Shown in pieces: positions 35,537-42,453 of a stretch of DNA of 64,000 nucleotides (position 1 is the stretch's first letter; every line of letters begins with the position of its first letter). The stretch spans positions 2,976,001 through 3,040,000 of the forward strand of contig NZ_LVWJ02000014.1 of the NCBI RefSeq assembly GCF_001625015.1, written 5' to 3'. Both the position numbers and the translations under genes were made by a program. The notes under the pieces were generated by a model that saw nothing but the letters and a program-made list of their open reading frames with translations, was not told the DNA's origin and ran no database searches. The DNA comes from Lewinella sp. 4G2 (GTDB taxonomy: Bacteria; Bacteroidota; Bacteroidia; Chitinophagales; Saprospiraceae).

Positions 35537-35579
35537 AATTGTTGGTGCGGCTATCTTCGCCGCCCCAACAATTTTTATT
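35537..35579 (+). terminator. Intrinsic terminator after gdh, inside the lrp promoter region
   Basis: AATTGTTGGTGCGGC (35537-35551) pairs with GCCGCCCCAACAATT (35559-35573) with one mismatch and a 7-base loop, followed by TTTTATTT. It ends eight bases before the lrp ATG. Confidence 0.85.
35552..35559 (+). promoter_or_regulatory. Putative lrp -7 box within the terminator loop
   Basis: TATCTTCG, with a TTG at 35530-35532 at 19-base spacing, fits a Bacteroidota promoter. It lies in the loop of the gdh terminator hairpin, 27 bases before the ATG at 35587. Confidence 0.45.
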
Positions 35580-35586
35580 TGTACCT

Positions 35587-36066
35587 ATGTCAGACAGACT
35601 CGATAAAATCGACCTTCACATTCTGAAAATTCTTCAGGACAGCAGCAAAATTACCAACCTCGAACTCTCCAAGCGGATTGGCCTCAGCCCAGCGCCGACG
35701 CTGGAACGCGTCAAGAAATTAGAGAACAATGGTGTCATCCAGAGCTACCACGCTCAGGTGAACCCAGCCTCCATTGGCCTCATGGTCAAAACCTTTGTGC
35801 TCGTCTCCCTGGATTGGCGAAAGGATGCGGCCCGGGAGAACTTCCTGCAGCAGGTCAACAGCATCAAGGAGATTGTGGAATGCCACATCATCACCGGCGA
35901 GGCCGATTTCCTGATCAAAATCGTTTGTAAAGACATACCCACTTACGAGCGCCTACTCTTCAAGACGCTTCAGCAGATCGACGAGATCGAACGACTCAAA
36001 ACACTGATGACGCTGTCTACCGTTAAGCACTCCAAGCTGCTTCCTTACGAGTACGAAACGGAGTAG
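35587..36066 (+). CDS. Lrp/AsnC family transcriptional regulator
   Basis: 159 residues from the ATG at 35587 (MSDRLDKIDLHILKILQDSS); a longer reading from 35539 runs through the terminator hairpin and is rejected. The N-terminal HTH (NLELSKRIGLSPAPTLERVKKLENNGVI) and C-terminal RAM/ligand domain (FVLVSLDWRK, HIITGEADFLIKIVCKD) are complete. These regulators sense amino acids; the position next to glutamate dehydrogenase suggests that gene as a target. Confidence 0.95.
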   Translation: MSDRLDKIDLHILKILQDSSKITNLELSKRIGLSPAPTLERVKKLENNGVIQSYHAQVNPASIGLMVKTFVLVSLDWRKDAARENFLQQVNSIKEIVECHIITGEADFLIKIVCKDIPTYERLLFKTLQQIDEIERLKTLMTLSTVKHSKLLPYEYETE

Positions 36067-36141
36067 TAGAAAACTCATTAGTGGGGCAATACCTGAGCTA
36101 CATCCCGTTAGGTAGCCGCCACCGTTCAAATCAAGGTCCAC

Positions 36142-37020
36142 ATGCGGGTAGGTATCGTACAGCAAAAGAACACCGGTAGTCGCTTGGGTAACATCACTCA
36201 TTCTGCGGGCGCTGCACGCAGGTGCCAGGAAATGGGTGCGGAACTGATCGTCTTTCAGGAGTTGCACACCGGCAGCTACTTCTGCCAAACGGAAGATGTG
36301 GACGTCTTTGACCGAGCGGAGTCTATCCCCGGCCCAAGCACTGAGTTTTTTGGGAAGTTAGCCAGTGAGCTGGGCGTCGTCATCGTAACGAGCCTCTTTG
36401 AAAAGCGTGCCCCCGGGCTCTATCACAACACTGCCGTGGTCATCGAAAAAGATGGCTCCATCGCCGGTACTTACCGGAAGATGCACATCCCCGACGACCC
36501 GGCTTACTACGAGAAATTTTACTTCACGCCCGGTGACAAAGGATTTGGTGTCATCTCCACCAGCGTAGGGAAGTTAGGCGTCCTGGTTTGCTGGGACCAG
36601 TGGTTCCCCGAAGCCGCCCGCCTCACCGCCATGGCCGGCGCGGACGTCCTTATTTACCCAACCGCCATCGGCTACGAGAAGGGAGATACACCGGAAGAAA
36701 AAGCTCGCCAGCGGGATGCCTGGCTCATCAGCCAACGGGGCCACGCCGTCGCCAATGGCCTACCTGTCATCTCCGTAAACCGCACCGGTTTTGAAGCCGA
36801 CCCCAGCGGGGTAACGGATGGTATCCAGTTTTGGGGATCCAGCTTCGTGTGTGGGCCGCAGGGGGAGTACCTCCACCAGTTAGGAGAAAACGAACAGGCG
36901 GAGGCCGTCGTGGAGATTGACCCCAGGCGCACGGAAGCTGTCCGAAGGATCTGGCCCTTCTTCCGGGATCGGCGGATTGATAGCTATGCGGGATTAACCA
37001 AGCGGTACCTTAATGATTAA
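36142..37020 (+). CDS. aguB: N-carbamoylputrescine amidase (nitrilase superfamily)
   Basis: 292 residues. The catalytic triad of the carbon-nitrogen hydrolases is present: Glu 40 (IVFQELH), Lys 113 (YRKMHIPDD) and Cys 150 (VLVCWDQWFPEAAR). The DDPAYYEKFYFTPGD and YPTAIGYEK segments match N-carbamoylputrescine amidase, which releases putrescine, CO2 and ammonia in the agmatine route. Agmatine deiminase (aguA), its usual neighbour, is not in the window. A variant dispersed 18-mer copy falls in the first helix (AGAARRCQ), next to the active-site strand. Confidence 0.92.
   Translation: MRVGIVQQKNTGSRLGNITHSAGAARRCQEMGAELIVFQELHTGSYFCQTEDVDVFDRAESIPGPSTEFFGKLASELGVVIVTSLFEKRAPGLYHNTAVVIEKDGSIAGTYRKMHIPDDPAYYEKFYFTPGDKGFGVISTSVGKLGVLVCWDQWFPEAARLTAMAGADVLIYPTAIGYEKGDTPEEKARQRDAWLISQRGHAVANGLPVISVNRTGFEADPSGVTDGIQFWGSSFVCGPQGEYLHQLGENEQAEAVVEIDPRRTEAVRRIWPFFRDRRIDSYAGLTKRYLND
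36208..36226 (+). repeat. Dispersed 18-mer copy 8 (one-base insertion)
   Basis: GGCGCTGCACGCAGGTGCC: the core with one extra A in the middle. In sense orientation in aguB, which stays in frame. Confidence 0.65.
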
Positions 37021-37038
37021 GTATCGAGGGAACTGCCA

Positions 37039-37827
37039 TCAGCGCAGCAGCCTTTCTTTCTGAGCGGCAAATTCTTCCTGGCTTAAAATGCCGGCTTCTT
37101 TTAGTTTGGCCAAGCGCTCCAACTGGCCGAGAAAATCGTCATTGAGCTGTAGGGGCGTTTCCACCTCATCGATGATTTGCTCCTCAATGTCCGGCTGTTT
37201 GTATCCGTTTGCCTTGAAGACCTGGTAAGCGCTTTGGGAGCGCAAAAAGGATAGGTGATCGTGGGAGTTGATCCGTTGAAAATCTGCGTACCCCTGGTTG
37301 ATCGCTTTCTCTAAGTGAGAAAGTGCCTTAGCTGTGTCTTCGTGCATGCTGTGGATACAGGCCAGTTTAAAATGGAGCTTCGGGTTATTACTTCTGTTTT
37401 CCAAAGAGCGCATGTACAAGGGGATGGCTTCCCGTGTTTCGTAGTCCCGGTAGAGCCGGTCACCTTCTTCCTCGAAGTGGTCCTTGTGGGCTTGACTGTT
37501 ATCTTGTCTGATGACCCGATCGGCGGGAATACCCGCAAAGGCTTGCGGTTGCTGATTGTAGGCAGCAGTAGGTTGTGCACCATAGTTTTGGACGACGATC
37601 GTAGTACCGCCTGCCCCGTCGGTCACGCCGTTGTACAGCCGGTCGAATTTCCTGTCATCCATCGTCAGTAGAATAATGGCTTCGAAGAAACTGATGATGG
37701 CGGGGATAAACGTCCAGAAGAAAACGAGGTACAGCACCCCTCTACCTACCTGGCCCAGATAGAACTTATGGCCGCCAAATGCGCCCAGGAACCAAGCCAG
37801 GATGGCCGCTACAATTTTCGATTTCAT
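37039..37827 (-). CDS. TM2-domain protein with TPR-like and SHOCT segments
   Basis: 262 residues. N-terminal TM2 domain (about 1-68: IVAAILAWFLGAFGGHKFYLGQVGRGV, then a second helix). A central helical region of about 120 residues is TPR-like (YRDYETREAIPLYMRSLENR, LHFKLACIHSMHEDTAKALS). The C-terminal SHOCT motif reads LERLAKLKEAGILSQEEFAAQK. TM2 and SHOCT are short domains of unknown role, common in membrane proteins; SHOCT often mediates oligomerisation. Tail-to-tail with aguB (18 bases apart). Confidence 0.88.
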   Translation of the reverse strand: MKSKIVAAILAWFLGAFGGHKFYLGQVGRGVLYLVFFWTFIPAIISFFEAIILLTMDDRKFDRLYNGVTDGAGGTTIVVQNYGAQPTAAYNQQPQAFAGIPADRVIRQDNSQAHKDHFEEEGDRLYRDYETREAIPLYMRSLENRSNNPKLHFKLACIHSMHEDTAKALSHLEKAINQGYADFQRINSHDHLSFLRSQSAYQVFKANGYKQPDIEEQIIDEVETPLQLNDDFLGQLERLAKLKEAGILSQEEFAAQKERLLR

Positions 37828-37948
37828 GGTTGTAGGTTTAGACGCTTGAAGGTAAGGAAATCGGTACTAAGCTTCCCGTGCGCACCTCTGGGTGTAACTA
37901 ATCAGTCCTGAGGGTACGCGAATGGTCCTACGTTTCCTTTAAAAGAGA

Positions 37949-37975
37949 ACGGCCAGAGCGAGGTGCCCTGGCCGT
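37949..37975 (-). terminator. Terminator of the ALDH7 gene
   Basis: ACGGCCAG (37949-37956) pairs perfectly with CTGGCCGT (37968-37975). On the minus strand it is followed by TCTCTTTT. Confidence 0.85.
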
Positions 37976-38004
37976 CCGTACCATTTTGTAATTTCTAGAT
38001 CGTC

Positions 38005-39534
38005 CTACAGATCAAACTTGATCCCCTGCGCCAGTGGTAGTTCCGTGGAGTAGTTGATCGTATTAGTTTGCCGGCGCATATATGCCTTCCAGCTGTCGGA
38101 GCCGGATTCGCGGCCACCGCCGGTTTCCTTCTCTCCGCCGAAAGCGCCGCCAATTTCCGCACCGGAGGTACCGATGTTCACGTTGGCGATACCGCAATCG
38201 GAGCCGGCTGCGCTAAGGAAGCGTTCGCTGTCGCGCATGCTGGTCGTCATGATGGCGGAGCTCAATCCCTGAGGAACGTTGTTCTGGATCTCAATGGCCT
38301 CCTCCAGGGTGGAGTAGGGCATGATGTAAAGGATTGGCGCAAAAGTTTCGTGGAGTGGCATGGCGCTTTCCTTGGTCACCTCGAAAAAGGCCGGTTTCAC
38401 GTAGCAGCCACTCTCGTAACCTTCGCCTTCGATGACGCCGCCTTCAACGACGGTCTTGCCGCCTTCCGCCTTGATCTTCTCGATGGCTTCGAGGTATGTG
38501 TTGACGGAATCCTTATCGATCAGTGGTCCGACGTGATTGTTCTGATCCAGGGGGTCGCCAATGCGGAGTTGGCCGTAGGCAGTCTTGAGTTTATCGCGAA
38601 CTTCCGCGTAGCGCGATTCGTGGACGATCAGTCGGCGGGTAGAGGTACAGCGCTGGCCACAGGTGCCGACGGCTCCGAATAGGGCACCGGTCAGCACGAG
38701 GTTCATATCGGCGGATTCGGTGATGATGATGGCGTTGTTGCCCCCCAGTTCGAGGAGTGATTTACCGAGGCGGGCTCCGACGGTAGCCGCGACGATCTTA
38801 CCCATCCGCGTTGAACCGGTGGCGGAAATGAGGGGGAGGCGCTTGTCTTCGGTCATCCATTCGCCAACCTGGTAATTACCGTTAATGAGGCTGGAAATGC
38901 CTTCGGGCAGGTCATTATCCGCCGCCACTTTCGCCCAGATATTCTGGCAGGCCACGCCGCAGAGTGGCGTCTTTTCGGAGGGCTTCCAAATGGTCACGTC
39001 ACCACAAACGAGGGCGATCATGCTGTTCCAACTCCAAACGGCGACGGGGAAGTTGAAGGCCGAAATGATACCGACGATGCCCATGGGGTGCCACTGCTCG
39101 TACATCCGGTGGAGGGGGCGTTCAGAGTGCATGGTGAGTCCGTAGAGTTGGCGGCTGAGGCCCACTGCGAAGTCACAGATGTCGATCATCTCCTGCACCT
39201 CGCCTAGGCCTTCCTGAAGGGATTTTCCCATCTCGTAGGAGACGAGTTTCCCGAGCGCGTCCTTGTGCTTTCGGAGGGCTTCTCCGTACTGACGTACGAT
39301 CTCGCCGCGCTGGGGTGCGGGTACGGTCCGCCAGTGTTTGAAGGCTACTTGGGCTTGGGCGACGACGGCGTCGTACTGCTCGCGCGTCGTCTCACTTACG
39401 CGCCCGATCTCCCGCCCATCAACTGGGCTGAAAGAAACGATGTGTTTGGCTTCGTTGTGGTGGCCCTGCTGGCCGGTGCTGGTGCCATGGTTGTCTTCGC
39501 GGAGGCCGAGCTCCTGGAGAAAATCTTGGTTCAT
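38005..39534 (-). CDS. Aldehyde dehydrogenase, ALDH7 (aminoadipate semialdehyde) type
   Basis: 509 residues. Catalytic Cys 296 in GQRCTSTRRL, Glu 262 in LELGGNNAI, cofactor segment ISAFNFPVAVWSWN and the GSTRMG glycine motif. The overall pattern (GYGLTMHSERP-like segment, TVVEGGVIEGEGYESGCYVKP, SDSWKAYMRRQT near the end) matches ALDH7A1/AmaB, which oxidises alpha-aminoadipate semialdehyde in lysine breakdown. The first 30 residues are Gly/His-rich and not part of the fold. No lysine-catabolism partner is adjacent. Own terminator downstream. Confidence 0.92.
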   Translation of the reverse strand: MNQDFLQELGLREDNHGTSTGQQGHHNEAKHIVSFSPVDGREIGRVSETTREQYDAVVAQAQVAFKHWRTVPAPQRGEIVRQYGEALRKHKDALGKLVSYEMGKSLQEGLGEVQEMIDICDFAVGLSRQLYGLTMHSERPLHRMYEQWHPMGIVGIISAFNFPVAVWSWNSMIALVCGDVTIWKPSEKTPLCGVACQNIWAKVAADNDLPEGISSLINGNYQVGEWMTEDKRLPLISATGSTRMGKIVAATVGARLGKSLLELGGNNAIIITESADMNLVLTGALFGAVGTCGQRCTSTRRLIVHESRYAEVRDKLKTAYGQLRIGDPLDQNNHVGPLIDKDSVNTYLEAIEKIKAEGGKTVVEGGVIEGEGYESGCYVKPAFFEVTKESAMPLHETFAPILYIMPYSTLEEAIEIQNNVPQGLSSAIMTTSMRDSERFLSAAGSDCGIANVNIGTSGAEIGGAFGGEKETGGGRESGSDSWKAYMRRQTNTINYSTELPLAQGIKFDL

Positions 39535-39603
39535 GATCTTGGTTTAAGCTTGGTTAGGGGCGGCGAAGGTACGGATTTAAACTACTGTTTTGAAGATGAT
39601 TTG

Positions 39604-39621
39604 GGCGCTGACGCAGGTGCC
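39604..39621 (+). repeat. Dispersed 18-mer copy 9
   Basis: GGCGCTGACGCAGGTGCC, exact core. In the divergent gap between the ALDH7 gene and the Uma2 gene. Confidence 0.85.
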
Positions 39622-39662
39622 AAGTGTGGGATTAAGGAGCAACTAATGTTACCCCAAATCGT

Positions 39663-39670
39663 TATCTTTA
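39663..39670 (+). promoter_or_regulatory. -7 box of the Uma2 gene
   Basis: TATCTTTA ends four bases before the ATG at 39675, again predicting a leaderless or nearly leaderless mRNA. Confidence 0.45.
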
Positions 39671-39674
39671 ACCT

Positions 39675-40286
39675 ATGACCGCACTACCAATGCAATCTGT
39701 TGCTCCCCGGGATATTAACCTTGGGGCACTTGGCATCCAACCATTCAAGATTACGCTTGAACGGTACACTGCTTTAATAGACGCGGGGTTTCTGGACGAA
39801 AACGATAAGGTCGAATTGATCTTTGGCCAACTTGTTGAAATTATGCCTGTAGGAAAGAAGCATGGAGATTGTATCGATGACCTAAATGACTTCTTTACCC
39901 CCCAATATTTTAAAACTCATCGTTGCCGGGTGCAAAATCCCGTAAATCTTGCGCATAATTCTCAACCAGAACCTGATTTTGCTCTGATCAACAGAGCATC
40001 CTACGCGCAGCGTGATGGCAACCCAATAGTCGATGACATCGATTTATTAATCGAAGTCTCAGATTCCACGTTGAGTTTTGACAGAACGATAAAGACCAAC
40101 CTGTATGCTTACAGCGGGGTCAATGAATATTGGATCGTCAATTTGGTCGAGAATGTGATTGAGGTGCATTTGTCACCGGACTTGAAATCGGGGCTGTATA
40201 ATTCAGTAAGTAGATTTGGTCTAGAGGAGCAGTTTGAAAGCCCTTTCTGCGGTAGGGTCAGCGTAAAAGAGCTAATTAAGCTTTAA
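39675..40286 (+). CDS. Uma2 family endonuclease-like protein
   Basis: 203 residues. Restriction-endonuclease-like Uma2 pattern: YTALIDAGFLDENDKVELIFGQLVEIMPVG, GDCIDDLNDFF, VQNPVNLAHNSQPEPDFALI (catalytic PD...), DIDLLIEVSDSTLSFDRTIKTNLYAYSGVNEYWIVNL (ExD/ExK core). Uma2 (DUF820) proteins are abundant in cyanobacteria and Bacteroidota and have no proven role. The gene is somewhat richer in A and T than its neighbours, which may mean recent acquisition. It stands alone. Confidence 0.92.
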   Translation: MTALPMQSVAPRDINLGALGIQPFKITLERYTALIDAGFLDENDKVELIFGQLVEIMPVGKKHGDCIDDLNDFFTPQYFKTHRCRVQNPVNLAHNSQPEPDFALINRASYAQRDGNPIVDDIDLLIEVSDSTLSFDRTIKTNLYAYSGVNEYWIVNLVENVIEVHLSPDLKSGLYNSVSRFGLEEQFESPFCGRVSVKELIKL

Positions 40287-40356
40287 CTCTCAGTCGATAG
40301 CTACCAACAAAAGTTTGGCCATCGCCCAACAACTAACCTGCCAACCAAATAAACCG

Positions 40357-40364
40357 TACCTTTG
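40357..40364 (+). promoter_or_regulatory. -7 box with a long leader before the DEAD-box helicase
   Basis: TACCTTTG, 150 bases upstream of the ATG at 40514; an unusually long leader for this window. Long leaders are common for cold-regulated helicase genes. A dispersed 18-mer copy lies within it. Confidence 0.45.
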
Positions 40365-40464
40365 CACCCAATTTCAGGGCCAACCCGGTTTACATTGATA
40401 CCTCTTTCCGCAAACGTATCCCCAGTAGCATAGTGGTAAACCACGCGCCCGTTCCACTGAACCC

Positions 40465-40482
40465 CGCACCCGCGACAGCGCA
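40465..40482 (-). repeat. Dispersed 18-mer copy 10
   Basis: CGCACCCGCGACAGCGCA on the plus strand; exact core, minus orientation, in the presumed 5' leader of the helicase gene. Confidence 0.75.
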
Positions 40483-40513
40483 ATAGAACGCGAGGGTTTG
40501 CAAACTGGCCGTA

Positions 40514-42238
40514 ATGACCACCTACGAAGAAAGTGACCTCCGCGACGAACTCAAACGCGCGGTAGCCGACCTCGGCTTCACTACCCCCACGCCCGTTCAA
40601 GCAGAAGCCATCCCCATCATTCTCGCCGACGGCAAGCGTGACCTCGTCGCCCTCGCCCGCACCGGTACCGGAAAAACCGCTGGTTTCGGACTGCCGACCG
40701 TCAACGATATCGACACCGACATTGAAGCCGTGCAAGCCTTGATCCTTTGCCCAACGCGGGAACTCTGCCTGCAGATTGCGCGAGATCTCGACACCTTCGC
40801 CAAGTATCGCAAGGACGTGAAGATCACCGCCGTCTACGGTGGCGCACCGATCACTCATCAGATCCGGGAAATCCGTTCCGGATCCCAGATCATCGTGGGA
40901 ACCCCAGGTCGAACGCTGGACCTCATCAATCGCAAGAAGCTGAAGCTGGAAAACTTGAAGCGCGTCATCCTCGATGAGGCCGACGAGATGCTCAACATGG
41001 GTTTTCAGGAAGAACTGAACAGCATCCTCGGTGCCACGCCCGAAGACAAGCAAACTTTGCTCTTCAGCGCCACCATGCCGAAGGAGGCCCGCAAGATCAG
41101 TAAGGACTACATGACGGACCCCGCCGAGATCAGCGTGGGCCACGAAGATGCCGGCGAATCCAAAGTCGTCCACCAGTACTTCAAAGTGAAGGGCAGCAGC
41201 CGTTTCGCCCTCCTCCGCCTGCTGGTGGAACTGGACCCGGACATGTACGCCGTGATCTTCTGTCGCACCCGCCGCGAAGTGAATGGCGTTGCCGAAGACC
41301 TTCGGTATGCCGGCCACGCCGCCGACGCCCTCCACGGAGACATGAGCCAGGCGCAGCGCGATGACGTCATGCAACGCTTCCGCAAGCGCCGCATCCAACT
41401 ACTCGTGGCAACGGACGTAGCCGCCCGCGGCCTCGATGTGCAGGACCTCACCCACGTCATCAACTACAACCTACCGGATGCTCCCGAGGTGTACGTTCAC
41501 CGCTCCGGCCGTACGGGCCGCGCCGGTAAGGAAGGCATCGCGATGAGCATTGTCACCGGCCGCGAAGTGCGCCACATCCGGGCCATCGAGAAGTACAGCA
41601 ACATCACCTTTGAGCAGGTCCCCGTACCTACCCAGAAGGAAGTGTACAAGATGCGTGCCCTACGCTTCGCAGAAAAGATCAAAGCCGCAACGTTGGACGA
41701 CAAGGTGGCGGCCTACCTCCCCGAAGTGATGGATTCCTTCGAAGGCATTGAACGGGAGGAGCTGATTCAGAAGATCTTAGGTTACGGCCTCAACGAACTT
41801 TCCCGCCAGCTCACTGGCCAGGGTGAGATCAAAGCCGACAATACCCAGGAAAAGAAGAAAATGGACCGCGGTTCCGGATCCTACACCACGCTTTCCATCG
41901 CCGTTGGCCGCAAAAATGGCTACACCGTGCCGCAGATCATCGGCATGATGAACCGCCGCCTGCCCGGCAAGAAGATCAACTTCGGTAAGATCGACATCCA
42001 GAATAACCTGACCTACATCGGCGTGGATAGCAAAGCGGCCCGCAAAGTAGTTGCTGCATTTGAAGGGGCACAGGACAAGGGCCAGGACCTCAACGTACGT
42101 ATCTTCGAAGGAGGCACCAACGTAGACGGTGGCGACCGGGGCGGCTACGGCGGCAAGAAAAAGAAGCAGTACCGGCCGGGTAATTTCAAGCCACGGCCAA
42201 AGTTCGGCGCTAAGAAAAAGAAGCACCGCAAGGGGTAG
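40514..42238 (+). CDS. DEAD-box RNA helicase with DbpA-type RNA-binding domain
   Basis: 574 residues. Q motif (FTTPTPVQAEAIP), Walker A ARTGTGKTAGF, PTRELCLQIA, GTPGRTLDL, VILDEADEML, SATMP, and HRSGRTGRAGKEG cover both RecA lobes. From about residue 455 to 535 lies a DbpA/CsdA C-terminal RNA-binding domain (YTTLSIAVGRKNGYTVPQII, GKIDIQNNLTYIGVD). A Lys/Gly-rich tail follows (GGKKKKQYRPGNF, KFGAKKKKHRKG). It probably works in ribosome assembly or cold-dependent RNA unwinding. A strong terminator follows. Confidence 0.95.
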   Translation: MTTYEESDLRDELKRAVADLGFTTPTPVQAEAIPIILADGKRDLVALARTGTGKTAGFGLPTVNDIDTDIEAVQALILCPTRELCLQIARDLDTFAKYRKDVKITAVYGGAPITHQIREIRSGSQIIVGTPGRTLDLINRKKLKLENLKRVILDEADEMLNMGFQEELNSILGATPEDKQTLLFSATMPKEARKISKDYMTDPAEISVGHEDAGESKVVHQYFKVKGSSRFALLRLLVELDPDMYAVIFCRTRREVNGVAEDLRYAGHAADALHGDMSQAQRDDVMQRFRKRRIQLLVATDVAARGLDVQDLTHVINYNLPDAPEVYVHRSGRTGRAGKEGIAMSIVTGREVRHIRAIEKYSNITFEQVPVPTQKEVYKMRALRFAEKIKAATLDDKVAAYLPEVMDSFEGIEREELIQKILGYGLNELSRQLTGQGEIKADNTQEKKKMDRGSGSYTTLSIAVGRKNGYTVPQIIGMMNRRLPGKKINFGKIDIQNNLTYIGVDSKAARKVVAAFEGAQDKGQDLNVRIFEGGTNVDGGDRGGYGGKKKKQYRPGNFKPRPKFGAKKKKHRKG

Positions 42239-42266
42239 GGGAGGATGTAAAATTCAGACTTGAAAA

Positions 42267-42298
42267 GGGCCGGATTCCGCAAGGAATCCCGGCCCTTT
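42267..42298 (+). terminator. Terminator of the helicase gene
   Basis: GGGCCGGATTCC (42267-42278) pairs with GGAATCCCGGCCC (42283-42295) with one bulged base and a GCAA loop, then TTT. Confidence 0.88.
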
Positions 42299-42366
42299 GC
42301 TATTCGCGACTAAGCTTGATAAGTTGGGAGTAAATTGATCTTGGCTTAGTTTGGATGACAGAACCA

Positions 42367-42387
42367 TCACTCATCAAAAGTGAGTGA
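42367..42387. promoter_or_regulatory. Operator-like palindrome before the acyl-CoA dehydrogenase gene
   Basis: TCACTCA (42367-42373) and TGAGTGA (42381-42387) are perfect reverse complements around a 7-base spacer. It lies 42 bases upstream of the putative -7 box at 42429. Size and position fit a TetR- or FadR-type repressor site. Confidence 0.45.
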
Positions 42388-42428
42388 AACACGGCTAAAA
42401 GAAACCCAGCGAATTTTCGCTAAATGCC

Positions 42429-42436
42429 TATCTTCG
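42429..42436 (+). promoter_or_regulatory. Putative -7 box inside the longest reading of the dehydrogenase
   Basis: TATCTTCG, 18 bases before the ATG at 42454. If used, the upstream ATG at 42424 is not transcribed. Confidence 0.4.
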
Positions 42437-42453
42437 GCCAAAGTCCTTTGACC

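Noticed and set aside
40422-40512. tRNA-like stretch (AGCATAGTGGTAAACCAC) before the helicase gene
   Set aside because: It looks like a D-arm, but no acceptor, anticodon or T-arm pairing can be completed around it.
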